64,000 nt of DNA from Henckelia pumila (Eukaryota; Streptophyta; Magnoliopsida; Lamiales; Gesneriaceae), in the NCBI RefSeq assembly GCF_033568475.1, contig NC_133120.1:139434109-139498108 (forward strand). The letters run 5' to 3'. The notes under the pieces were generated by a model. That model was not told the origin of the DNA and searched no databases. It was given only the letters and a program-made list of their open reading frames with translations. Both the position numbers and the translations under genes were made by a program. Positions 1-12,500 of this stretch are shown piece after piece (the stretch's first letter is position 1; each line of letters opens with the position of its first letter).

Positions 1-444
1 ACACTCTAGAATTTTCAAGGGGATTTTCAAAATCCTCTATCCCTTTTTGGAGAAAATTCGACTTGTGATTTTTGTGAAAAATTACAAATCGAATTAACAG
101 ATCATATCTGTTTATTCTCTACGTAAAACTTCTAATTGATTTCTAGTGCAGTCAATCAGAGGGTTTCTGTTTTTCGTTCGTGGACCTAATTCCGGAGATA
201 GATCGTGACTGTCATCGGTTCCCGGGATTTACAAGAAGAGCAGATTAAATTCTGTTGGAGTCCACGATCAAGCCTTTGCTTGACGAGGTAAAAATTTAAC
301 TGTGTTTTATTTTTACTTGAACAAATTTAATCGTAAAAGTTTTGATACCCATATATGGAATCGTTCCATATAATAAAATAAAATTTTAAACTTCCGCTGC
401 ACCGGGTATCAATTCTTAATTGATCTGAACACTGTTTTCCAACA
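1..444 (+). repeat. Copia 5' LTR, 3' portion only
   Basis: Matches about 7442-7885 of the 3' LTR with only scattered substitutions, for example GGTAAAAAT here against GATAAAAAT there. It ends in CCAACA immediately before the primer-binding site. Roughly 1.4 kb of this LTR lies left of the window. Confidence 0.93.
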
Positions 445-445
445 G

Positions 446-458
446 TGGTATCAGAGCC
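446..458 (+). other. Copia primer-binding site
   Basis: TGGTATCAGAGCC lies one base after the LTR end. This is the usual plant retrotransposon match to the 3' end of initiator methionine tRNA, which primes minus-strand cDNA synthesis. Confidence 0.92.
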
Positions 459-2098
459 AGGTTGCTCAGATCAAACGATTAAATTAATCGATTGTACAAA
501 ATTTTTAAGCCTCGGTTTTTGAAACAAAACGAAAATTTAAAATTGAATTTTAATGGGCAAATCGGGCAGCGATCGTCGTTGCCCGGGGCAGCGAGCGTCG
601 CTGCCCAGTCCGGGCCCCTTTTTGGGGCGCGGGCTGCCCGGGATTGTCTCGGGCAGCCCGGAAAAATTATTTTTAATTTTTAATTAAAATTTTAATTTTT
701 TGAAATTCTAGTTTTTGATCCGATCGAAAATTGTTTTTGATTGGTTCACGAGGCATCGGATCGAATTGTTCGAGTCCGAAAATTTTAAAATTGATTTTTG
801 GATAAATTTGAATTTTTGGAAAATTTATAAATTTTATCCGTTAAATTAAATTTTATAAAATTAATTATTTTGGTACAATTGATGATAAGATATGATCTTT
901 TTGATGGAGAAGATAAAATATGATTTTATCTTTTAAATTATGATGCATTTGCATGTTTATCCAATTATTTAATTATTGAATTAATTAATGAATAAAGGAT
1001 GATCGATTGCCATGACCAATGTTTTAGGTGTATGTTAGGTGATTTACATTTATCTTATTGTTGTTGGTGTTTATTAATGAGCTTGGTTTATAGCCCAATA
1101 TGATTGTCATATGTAATAAAAGTGGGCCTGGTTTATGGCCCGTTCCCACCCCTAAAAATGTATCCCATATTTGTCATCGAAATTTATTGTAAATTTATTA
1201 GACTTAATGGGAGACAAAGATTTGAAGAAATGGTGGGCCCAGCAGACAATGAAAACCGAAGAAATGTAAATTGAAAGCACAATGTAATAGGATTGAATTA
1301 CATACTTGCATATCACCTAGGATTGGACTTAGACTCGTGATTGGCAACCACGGGTCGATTAGTTAATGGGATCGATCATCCTTAAATAATATATGATATT
1401 ATTGATGTATGCATGTTTAGACTAAATTGTATGAATCCCGCAAGCATACATAAATTGCATGATGAGACAAATTTTCAAAATTAAAAATCCCTCATTTTAA
1501 ATATGATTTAAAATTGATATCAAGATTAATAAAAAGGGAATTTAAATATTGTTTAAATATTCCTACCTTCCATCAACGATCAATGTATGAGATGCTACCC
1601 GCGGATACGGTCCGGCTCATATTATTGGGGGGGGGGGGGGGGGGGGGCCGTTGGTCGGAAAGCTGTACATTGGATCGACAAATGTTGTAAGTTGGGTGGA
1701 ACTCCCATGGGATTGGCTCATATTATTGGGGATCCACATGGCGACCGTCCATCACAACTTAATATTGATGGGTTATCTTGACATGTCACAATAAACGGCG
1801 TCATATTATTGGGCCCTTATTGGACATGAGGTAAAAACATGGGGGTTACTTTGGAAGTAATTGGGCTCTACCTTTTGAAAATTATGGTTGTCTGATATTA
1901 TTTGGGATCATGATTTGTCAATTGGACTCCATGTTCTCACTAAGGAAAACAGTTTCCCGTTTTCACTAGAGGGTAGTGAAATCGTTAAAATAGTGGGAGT
2001 GTAATTCATAAAATTAAAATTCGTCATATTTTATGTCTTAGTAAATTAATTAAACAATCATTGATTAATGTATGTTTCCTTTTCAGTATACTATTACA
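459..2098 (+). other. Copia untranslated leader
   Basis: About 1.6 kb between primer site and gag with no sustained reading frame. It holds GC-rich inverted blocks at 550-660 (repeats of CGGGCAGC), a 21-base G run at 1627-1647, and three copies of a TCATATTATTGGG phrase around 1617, 1718 and 1801. The bases just before the gag ATG (TTTTCAG) look like a splice acceptor. The leader may be spliced, but that is inference. Confidence 0.7.
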
Positions 2099-5000
2099 AT
2101 GACTTCTCGCAATCCACTGTTTTCAATTCTCGAACAAAACAAATTGACTGGCGCAAACTATACGGAATGGTTCCGTAAGTTGAAAATTATTCTTACTTCG
2201 GAAAAAAGCTTTCTACGTGTTAGAGAAGCCGCCTCCGAAGGAAGCCCCGGCTAATACAAGTCCGAAAGAGTTGGCCAAACTTGATTTATGGTGGGACCAT
2301 GATATCAAGGCCAAATGCTACATGCACGCTTCGATGTCTGATGAGCTTCAAAGGAGATTCGAGGATGCCGTGAATGCTGCTGACATTCACAAGAACCTCA
2401 AGGAACTCTTTGGAGCTCAGTCAAGTTCGGAGAGGTATGCCACCATCAGAGAGCTCATGACGAGTCGCATGCGAGATGGGACTTCGGTCCGTGAGCATGG
2501 GGTGCGCATGATTGGACTCATTGAAAAGTTGGTAACACTCGACTTGACTTTGGAGCATGAACTTAGCGCGGACTTGTTGCTTCTATCACTTCCTTCATCG
2601 TTTGACGGTTTTGTGATGAACTTCAATATGAACAAGATAGAGGCCACCTTGAAGAGATGGTCAATATGCTAGTCACATATGAAGCCACACTAAAGAAGGA
2701 TAAACCGGTACTCTTGGTTGGCTCCTCTTCTAACTCTAAGAAAGGACCAAGTGGAAAGGGTAAGAAACGTTCTGCCCCGCCCAAGAAGATTGTACCAAAT
2801 AAGAAGGGAAAGGCCAAGGCTTCAATTGGGATAAAAGATGAAAACATTTGCCATTACTGCAAGAAACCCGGTCATTGGAAACGTAACTGCAAGGAATACC
2901 TCGAACAGTTGCGAACTGCAAAGGGTATGTTTTACATTGAAATAAATGTTTCGCTTAATACTTCTTCTTGGGTATTGGATACCGGATGTGGATCTCACAT
3001 TTGCAATGATTTGCAGGTGATGACAAGAAGTCGTAAGCTAAGGATGGGTGAGACCCAGCTAAGGCTCGGGAATGGTTCTAGAGTCGAAGCCAAAGCTATA
3101 GGAGACATTTATTTAGTTTTGTAGAAAAATTTTAAGTTATTTTTGAGAGATGTTTTATATGTTCCGGATTTGGTCAAAAACATTATATCTATTTCTATGC
3201 TTGATAGAGATGTTTTTTCTTGCAATTTTGTGAATGAGATTTGCAATATTTACAAGAATGAATGTTTGATTGGAAATGGACAACTTGAAAACGATCTATA
3301 TAGCTTAAAATTAAAAGACGTTCCAATTAATTATGTTGATAAACCGGTAACAACAATTAAAAGGAAGGACGATAGTCAAAACCCGGCAAACCTTTGGCAT
3401 GCTAGGCTAGGTCATATTTCCTCAAGGAGGATGAACAAGCTAGTGGGAGAGGGCATGTTTGATATGTCTGATATTAACTCTCTACCTACTTGTGAGTCCT
3501 GCCTAAAGAGAAAAATGACTAAATCTCCTTTCAAAGGGAAACCTGAGCGTAGTCAAAATCTGTTGAATTTGATCCATACAGATGTTTGCGCTCCATTTAG
3601 GATTGGTACTAAATGTGGCAACACCTACTTCATTACCTTTACTGATGATCATTCTAGGTATGGGTATTTATATTTAATGAAATATAAGTCTGAAGCATTT
3701 GAAAGGTTCAAAGAATTCAAGGCTGAAGTAGAAAACAAACTAGGTAAAAGTATTAAGGCACTTCGATCGGATCGAGGTGGAGAATACTTAAGTACCGAGT
3801 TTTTGGACTATCTAAAAGAGAATGGGATTCTCTCTCAGTGGACTCCTCCTATGACACCTCAGCTTAATGGTGTTTCGGAGCGTCGCAATTGAACTTTGTT
3901 GGACATGGTTCGATCCTTGATGAGCTTCACTGAGCTCCCACCTTCGTTTTGGGGCTACGCGCTTGAAACGGCGGTATTGTTGTTAAACAACGTCCACACT
4001 AAAGCAGTAAATAAAACACCATACGAGTTATGGAATGGCAAAGCTCCTAAGTATTCGTACTTGAGGATTTGGGGATGTCCTGCTTACGTGAAGCAGACAG
4101 TGAGAGATAAGTTGGATAGTCGATCCACCTTATGTTATTTTGTAGGGTATCCGAAGAATTCAATCGGATATTATTTCTATCATCCTGCTGAAACAAAAAT
4201 GTTTGTTTCAAGTAATGCCACCTTCTTGGAGAAGGAGTTCTTATTGGATAAGAAAGGCAAGATGATGGAACTCGAAGAAATTCGAGAAGAACCCGAGATA
4301 CAAAATAGCGATCCTACACCTCAAGAATCATCACAAGACACGCCTATTACTAGGAGATCCGAGAGGACTTCTAGGCCTCCTATTAGATATGGTCCTTTTC
4401 TTGAAGGGGATCAAAGTGAACCCGACATTGGATGTGATCCAAGAAACTTCAAGGAAGCAATTTCTGATGCGGATTCGAATTTATGGATTGAAGCTATGCA
4501 ATCGGAAATAGACTCGATGCATTCTAACCAAGTTTGGACTTTAGTAGATCCTCCCGATGTAATTGTTCTAATTGGGTGCAAATGGATCTACAAGAGAAAG
4601 TTTGGGCCTGATGGAAAGGTATTGACCTACAAGGCACGATTGGTGGCAAAAGGTTATACTCAAAGACAAGGAGTTGACTATGATGAAACCTTTTCACCTG
4701 TCGCAATGTTCAAGTCCATAAGAATCCTTATTGCCATAGCAGCATGGTATGACTATGAGATATGTCAAATGGTTGTAAAGACTGCATTTCTTAATGGAAA
4801 CATTAAGGAAGAGATCTATATGATGCAGCCTGAGGGATACACATCCATGGGAAGCGAGCATAAGGTATGCAAGCTTCAGAGATCAATCTATGGTCTCAAA
4901 CAAGCATCAAGAAGTTGGAACCAGAAATTTGATGAAACGATAAAGGATTTTGGTTTATCAAGAACCCGGAGGAACCATGCGTGTACAAGATAGTAGTTAA

Positions 5001-6012
5001 GAATGCGGTAACATTCTTAGTACTTTATGTTGATGACATCCTACTCATGGGGAATGATGTAGGGATGTTGCAGTCAACAAAGATATGGTTATCAGGTAGA
5101 TTATCGATGAAGGATTTAGGTGAGGCATCCTATATTCTAGGAATTCAGATCTATAGAGATAGATCTAAAAGAATGATAGGATTCACTCAATCAACCTACA
5201 TCGACACCATATTGAAAAGGTTTTCTATGGATGAGTCCAAGAGAGGACATCTACCTATGTGTCATGGAGTTTCTCTATCCAATTCTATGTGTCCCAGGAC
5301 TGACGAAGAGATATAGAAGATGACACACGTGCCATATGCATCAGTCATAGGTAGTATCATGTATGGGATGATATCTACCAGACCGGATGTGGCCTATGCT
5401 CTGAGCGTCATGAGCAGATACCAAGCCAATCCCGGTCAAATGCATTGGAAAGCCGTGAAGGATGTTCTTAAGTACTTGCGAAGGACTAAGAATTTGTTCA
5501 TGGTTTATGGAGGGAGAGAATTGAAGTTGGAAGGCTATACCGACTCTAGCTTCCAGTGTGACGTGGATGACTCGAAATCAACCTCTGGATTTGTATTCGT
5601 GCTCAATGGCGGTGCTGTCTCTTGGAAGAGTTCCAAGCAGGACACCACAACGGATTCCACCACTGAGGCAGAATACATTGCAGCATCAGCTGCTGCTAAA
5701 GAGGCGGTTTGGATAAGGAAATTCATCCAAGAGTTAGGTGTAATTTCTGAAGCTGTTGGTCCAGTCCCGGTGTACTGTGACAACACGGGTGCCGTTGCTC
5801 AAGCAAAGGATCCAAGGTCTCATCAGAAGTCCAAACACGTACTAAGGAAATACCACATCATCCGAGAGATCGTGGAAAGAGGAGACATCAGTGTCGAGAG
5901 AGTGGCCTCTACAGACAATATCGCTGATCCGCTTACTAAGCCCTTGCCAGGACCATTGTTTGACAAACATCGCGAAGCAATGGGATTACGTAGTATGACT
6001 AGTTGGCTTTAG
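2099..6012 (+). pseudogene. Copia gag-pol polyprotein, broken
   Basis: Encodes, in order: gag (from the ATG at 2099); a CCHC zinc knuckle (2849-2890, CHYCKKPGHWKRNC); aspartic protease (WVLDTGCGSH, near 2970); integrase zinc-binding region (HARLGH near 3398) and core (3580-3890); reverse transcriptase (about 4480-5270, catalytic YVDDILLMG near 5030); and RNase H (about 5520-5960, DSTTEAEYIAAS). It is interrupted by frameshifts near 2210, 2650 and 4975 and by stops at 3122 (TAG), 3890 (TGA) and 5314 (TAG). The TGA at 3890 follows RRN in the integrase and is compatible with CGA changing to TGA. No intact frame spans protease to RNase H, so the copy would need enzymes supplied in trans. The domains are certain; the exact lineage is not. 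Confidence 0.93.
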
Positions 6013-6026
6013 GGCAAGTAGGAGAT
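6013..6026 (+). other. Copia polypurine tract
   Basis: A purine-rich stretch (GGCAAGTAGGAGAT) lies directly between the pol stop and the first TG of the 3' LTR. It is the expected primer for plus-strand synthesis. Confidence 0.75.
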
Positions 6027-7885
6027 TGAAAGAGTGGGTGCCCGGTTAGCCAACTTGTGGCTAAGGGCTTTTATGACTCTATGTAAAACAATATTTTGTT
6101 TAATATAATTTACACTTTTATAATGGCATTGACTTTATCTTTCTTCATATTGTTATATTATGATATACTATTATTGTTTTGATAAAGACCTTTAATATAC
6201 TATAGTGTATGTAAGATGTGGTAGCACATGGGGATGTCTATCATGAAACACATCTTATAGTCACTGTATATTCTAAACAGTTGCTAGCCAATTGAGCCGT
6301 CCGCAAATAAGGATAAGGATCGCTCGAGATTGAGACTAGCATTTGCGATGCCGGGTACCATGTTTCATTAATATGGAACATAGAGATGTTCAAAGCAAGC
6401 AAATGGATATTCATATGATAAATGATCGAACTACCCTATTCGGACTTTCCAAGTGGTTATCACTTATCGAGTGGATAAAGTCCGCGGTTTTGGTTGTACA
6501 CCATTAGTCCTTATTACTTGAAACATCATTGAGACTCTATATGCTAGTACTGTACTTTGACTCGTTTACCGACTCTATTAGGGTCATCAGGTGTCGGGAT
6601 TGGGTACAATTACGACACATATAGGAGTCGATGCTTTGTTGTCAAGGATTCACCATATACTTGCGAGTGTGGATATCCTATGCGATCTGAGGAGATATTA
6701 GTGTGACGAATCTCTGGCCAGAGTACATGATGTGTTTTAGGTTAATGGGTTTTCCTAGTAACACATGCGATGTCACTAATAGATCTCCAAAATATTATGC
6801 ATAGTTATCGAATCTCGAACGACTCTCGATATACTAATGGTTGTTGATTCGATCGGGATATATGGATGAAGGGACCGTACTGTACGCTAACCAAAATCTA
6901 CTGTTTCTTGTAGGCACTATCAGTAATACCTAGGGAATCATGGGGGGATGTTTCTTACCATGATTCGATGGGTAAGTCGGAAATTGTTGTTCCAAGTCAC
7001 AAGGAGTTGTGAGCCCACGGCTAGCTGTATTCCTGAACCATTGAGGGTTACACAAGTAATGGATTACTAAAACCCCGTAGAGATAGTTAAATTTAATGAA
7101 AGAGAAGTTGGACTTCTTAACTAAAGGGAGTGGGATTTCCTAAAATGACATAGGGATGGGTATTTTTGGAAATCACTGAATTCGGATTCAGAAAAATTAT
7201 CTTGACTCTAAAAGATGCAGAAATGGTTTCTGTGCACATTGGTGAAATCAGTTTATCAATCGGAGTCACGATGAATTTTATATTAATTTCTATAACAACA
7301 GTCTTGGCTTGTTGGGCTTAAGTTATGGATTGTGGGCTTTAAGGAGTTAGAGTCCTGATACAATTATAACTAGAAATTATCTATAAATAAAGGTGTTGGG
7401 TTTGAAAATTAGACACATTGTATATTGCAATTTTCAAAAATACACTCTAGAATTTTCAATGGGATTTTCAAAATCCTCTATCCCTTTTTGGAGAAAATTC
7501 GACTTGTGATTTTTGTGAAAAATTACAAATCGAATTAACAGATCATATCTGTTTATTCTCTACGTAAAACTTCTGATTGATTTCTAGTGCAGTCAATCAG
7601 AGGATTTCTGTTTTTCGTTCGTGGACCTAATTCCGGAGATAGATCGTGACTGTCATCGGTTCCCGGGATTTACAAGAAGAGCAGATTAAATTCTGTTGGA
7701 GTCCACGTTCAAGCCTTTGCTTGACGAGATAAAAATTTAACTGTGTTTTATTTTTACTTGAACAAATTTAATCGTAAAAGTTTTGATATCCATATATGGA
7801 ATCGTTCCATATAATAAAATAAAATTTTAAACTTTCGCTGCACCGGGTATCAATTCTTAATTGATCTGAACACCATTTTCCAATA
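6027..7885 (+). repeat. Copia 3' LTR (1859 bp)
   Basis: Begins TGAAAGAGTGGG and ends CCAATA, a decayed form of the CCAACA seen in the 5' LTR. A TATA box (TATAAATA) is at 7382-7389, placing U3 to its left and the transcribed R/U5 to its right. The inverted solo LTR at 26008-27844 is a full-length relative. Confidence 0.93.
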
Positions 7886-9412
7886 GCATTTATTACATCA
7901 AACAAGTCGCTAAAGATCGATAAACGACACAAATTATCTCAAGTGTCATACATGTAATCCAAAACCAACAAAACTAAGGTTTAGTGCTTCTAAAGTTCAA
8001 GACATCATCTACAACCCAAGTCCTCACGTGCTAGACTCTCTCCCAGCTGCCAATGACGTCGATGACAAGCTCCTGCCTCATCTGTTGTCATGCACACATA
8101 CAAAACAAGACAACAGCCGGATAAACTCCGGTGAGAAACATTCTCAGTATAACCAACATATAGAAAGCGTTAAATAAATAATCTTGACTCTATTTAAACT
8201 CGACTCAACAAATAGAGTACGTAAACGCTTTACATACGAATTGATTAACATAACTTCAAAGCCATCAAAATTCATAACTGATCTTGACATGGATATCCAT
8301 CTAACGAGTTCGTAACCAACTCGCAAATAAGGTTAACAGCAACCTTGGCATAGAATAAATTCAATATAGCATCATATCAACTCGAATATAAAGATCCACT
8401 ACCTGAGATGGATCGACAACATCACAATCAAATCAAAAATATAAACAAGTATGTGGTTTTTGTGGGCCAACTCAAGATTAGTCTTTCTTGAGTTTCAAAG
8501 TCCCTACTTCGCGATGTCATCATTATACCTTCTTTTATCGAGGTTCTGAACTCTTCAAATCTCAAATCTTTCTTCGTTAGTTCAAGTCGGCGTCTTGTGT
8601 CGTTTAGCCTTCAAACTCAACTGAAACTGAATAAGAAAAATACTATAACATTCAAAATATCTCAATAACAACTTCAACTCAAATATCGGCTATCAAAACA
8701 GTTCCAAAACTCGATTAAACGACGTAGCGATTCAAAATCGGTAACCGACGTAATCCCGACTTCGAAACTTGTAACTCAAATTCATATATCAGCATAAATA
8801 TTATAAAACTCAGTCACATAACATCATATCAGCAGCTAAATTCATCGATATACATTCTAGAAGTCATAACCAATCCATTCAATCATCCAACTTCGATCCG
8901 GTAGCGCATATACAATCGATAGAATGTTAAGAACATAACAAACACATAAAATCTGATCTCTGCTCAATAAATGATTCTGAAACCCATATAAAACATCATA
9001 AAACTTACATGAGATCGAAGCCCTCATCGTAAGGATTCCAGAACAATTTACGGAATTGAAATCGGACAACCGGTTCAAAAGTTACGGCAATTCAAAAATC
9101 AAACTTTCAAAGAAAAACGATGAAGGAACTCAGCTCTCTGTTCTTGAATTCTGAATTTGATAAGAAAGATACACGTATACATGCTGATAATCAATTCAAA
9201 ATCTGATAACTTTAATGCAAAATTGCACTTTAGTCCCTCAATTCTTCAATATTTGCAATTTGATCCTCGGCCCTTATTTTAATTCAATTTCAATCCTAAA
9301 TAATTTAAGAATATTAGAATTTAAATCGAAACTCTAAATATTCCCAAATTAAATATACTCGGATTAAAATTAAATAAATTTGGATTAATATTAATTAATC
9401 CCGGGCCTTACA
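7886..9412 (-). repeat. Gyp-3 3' LTR, truncated by copia insertion
   Basis: Collinear with 14880-16405 of the 5' LTR over 1527 bp with only scattered differences. On the minus strand it begins TGTAAGGCCCGGG directly after the polypurine tract. It has no gene; small open frames here are repeated in both LTR copies. Confidence 0.92.
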
Positions 9413-9428
9413 TTTCTCCCCCACTAAG
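9413..9428 (-). other. Gyp-3 polypurine tract
   Basis: On the minus strand the sequence CTTAGTGGGGGAGAAA abuts the TGTAAGG start of the 3' LTR, as expected for a plus-strand primer. Confidence 0.88.
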
Positions 9429-9522
9429 ACATGAGTTCGTCCTCGAATTCATAAACAGTATAGATATGCAGTCCGCATGCTCATAAGAATAAAGAATAAC
9501 TGAAAACTGAATAAGATTCACA

Positions 9523-12500
9523 TCAGTGGAATAGATAAGGAAATCGTTGCTTCATATCTTCTTCGACTTCCCAAGTTGCTTCTTCAACTCTGTGTTGACT
9601 CCATTGAATCTTCACCAATGGAATGGTCTTCGTTCGGAGTTGCTTCGTCTTTCTATCAAGAATCTGAATAGGTCGTTCGAAATAGCAAAGAGTATCATCC
9701 AACTCAGCTTCATCAGATCGAATCACATGAGACGCATCAGATATATACTTCCTCAACATCGATACATGAAAGACATCATGTATCCCAGATAAAGACATAG
9801 GAAGAGCGAGTCGATAAGCTAGATTGCCTATCTTCTCGAGAATCTCATACGGCCCAATATACCTCGGAGATAATTTTCCTCGTTTGCCAAATCGAACTGT
9901 GCCTCTGAACGATGAAATCTTCAGAAACACTCTATCTCCCTGATCAAAAGATAACGGCCGTCGTCGTACATTTGCATATCTCCTCTGTCTATGCTGCGCT
10001 GTTCTCATTCTCTGCTATATCAATTTCACTTTCTCAGTCATCTGTCTGATCATATCTGGCCCTAACTCAGGTACCTCAGAAATATCATCCCAATACAAAG
10101 GCGATCGACACTTCTTTCCATATAATGCTTCAAATGGTGCCATATCTATACTCGTCTGATAACTGTTGTTATAAGAAAATTCCACAAGTGGTATAGAATT
10201 TTGCCATGTAACGCCAAAATCAAGTACTACAGCTCTGAGCATATCCTCAAGCGTCTGAATAGTTCGTTCGGATTGACCATCAGTTTGAGGATGATAAGCA
10301 GTACTCAAATGTAAGCGCGTACCTAGAGCTTCCTGTAGGCTATGCCAAAAGTGCGAAGTAAACCTCGGATCTCGATCAGATACAATCGACTTTGGCACAC
10401 CATGTAGTCTTACCACTTCTCGAATATAGAGATCCGCCATTTGATCATGACGATAAGTCATTCGATAAGGAATAAAGCACGCAGATTTCGTCAATCTGTC
10501 GATGATCACCCAAACAGCATCACATCCTCGAGATGATCGTGGAAACTTCGGTACAAAGTCCATGGAAATGTGGTTCCATTTCCATTCAGGAATCGATAAA
10601 CTCTGTAATAAGCCATTTGGTTTCTTTCTTTCAGCCTTCACCTGTTGGCAATTCAAACATTTAGATACAAATTCAGTCACATCAGACTTCATTTGTTTCC
10701 ACCAGTACTGACTCTTCAAGTCGTTGTACATCTTTCTGCCTCCAGGGTGAACACTATAGCGACTGCAATGGGCTTCTTTCAAAATATTCTGTCTCAAATC
10801 TGCAATATTGGGAACAACTATTCGGTCATTCACATACAAGATATCATCGTCACTAACCTTGTACTCAGACTGATGTCCTGATCGGATCATTTCAAACGAT
10901 TTCTGCACATTTTGATCGGCTTTTTGTGCTTATTTGATACGAATCAATAACTTTGGCTCAGCACTGATTGCATACACTCTCATCGGCCTTCTATCTGTCT
11001 CAAATACATACCCAGAACTACAACAATCTTCAATCAAATTAGATACACCTACCGTAGACAAGGATAAAGCACATACCTTTCTACTCAGGGCATCTGCTGC
11101 TGCATTAGATTTTCCCGGATAGTATTTGATTTCACAATAAAAATCCTTCAATAAATCAATCCATCATCGTTGTCTCATATTCAATTCAAATTGTGAGAAT
11201 AGATACTTCAGACTTTTGTGATCAGAAAAGATTTCAAGCTTCTCGCCATATAAATAATGTCTCCAGATCTTCAATGCAAAGACAATTGCAGCCAATTCAA
11301 GATCATGAATCGGATACCTGACTTCATGTGGTTTCAATTGTCGAGAAGCATAAGCGACAACATGTCCTTTCTGCATTAAAATATATCCCAAACCCTGGTG
11401 AGAAGCATCACAATAAACAACAAAATCACCAGTACCTGTAGGGATTATTAAAATCGGCGCTGTCGTCAATCTCTTCTTAAGTTCGATAAAACTTCTTTCA
11501 CACGCCTCAGACCAAAGAAATGGTGCATTCTTCTGTGTAAGCTGTGTAATAGGCTTCGCTATCGATGAAAAATCTCGAATGAATCGTCGGTAATAACCTG
11601 CCAAGCCCATAAAACTTTGAATTTCTGGCACAGATATCGGTCTCTGCCAACTGATCACAGCTTCAACTTTACTCGGATCCACTGAAATGCCATCTCCTGA
11701 AATTACATGTCCAAGAAAAACAACTCGCTGCAACCAAAACTCACATTTGGATAACTTGGCATAAAATTTCTCTTCTCTTAATATTCTCAATACAGTTCGG
11801 AGATGATCAGCATGTTCACACAGATTCTTAGAGTATATCAAAATATCATCGATAAAGATAATCACAAAATCATCTAAATATCTTTGAAATACTCTATTCA
11901 TCAATCCCATAAAAACTGCTGGTGCATTCGTTAGACCAAAAGGCATGAATATGAATTCATAATGGCCATACCTGGTTTTAAATGCAGTTTTAGCAATATC
12001 CTCGTCTCTAACTCTCAACTGATGATATCCGGATCGGAGATCAATCTTCAAATATACTGACAATCCCTGCAATTGATCAAATAAATCATCGATACGAGGT
12101 AAAGGATAGCGATTCTTTACCGTTGCTTTGTTCAATTGCCGATAGTCAATACATAATCTCATCGATCCGTCCTTCTTTCGAACAAATAATATCGGAGCAC
12201 CCCATGGGGATACACTCGGTCTGATATATCCTTTGGCCAACAAATCTTCAAGTTGGTCTTTCAGTTCTTTCAGTTCAATCGGTGCCATTCGGTAAGGTGC
12301 TTTCGATATCGGTTGTGTACCTGGCATTAATTCAATACCGAAATCTACTTCTCTGTACGGTGGCAATCCTGAAATATCATCGGGGAATACATCTGCAAAC
12401 TCACTCACCACTGGTATATCAGTCAATTTCGGACTAGACTTCAGTATATCAACTGCATAGATCAAAAATCCCTCTGCTCCCTTCTGTAACAAATCAGTCA

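Larger units (their letters stand above)
1..7885 (+). mobile_element. Ty1-copia LTR retrotransposon, 5' end cut by window
   Basis: Domain order is protease, integrase, reverse transcriptase, RNase H, which defines Ty1-copia (gypsy elements have integrase last). The right part of the 5' LTR (1-444) matches the end of the 3' LTR (6027-7885) almost base for base. A tRNA-iMet-type primer-binding site follows the 5' LTR and a purine-rich tract precedes the 3' LTR. The sequence just after the 3' LTR (from 7886) resumes inside another LTR that reads uninterrupted at 14880, so this copy landed in the 3' LTR of Gyp-3. The coding region is broken, so the copy is not autonomous. Lineage (Tork/Angela-like) is a guess. 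Confidence 0.95.

Noticed and set aside
8144..9078. Small frames repeated at 8857-9078 and 15851-16072
   Set aside because: They are the same piece of the Gyp-3 LTR in its two copies, not genes.
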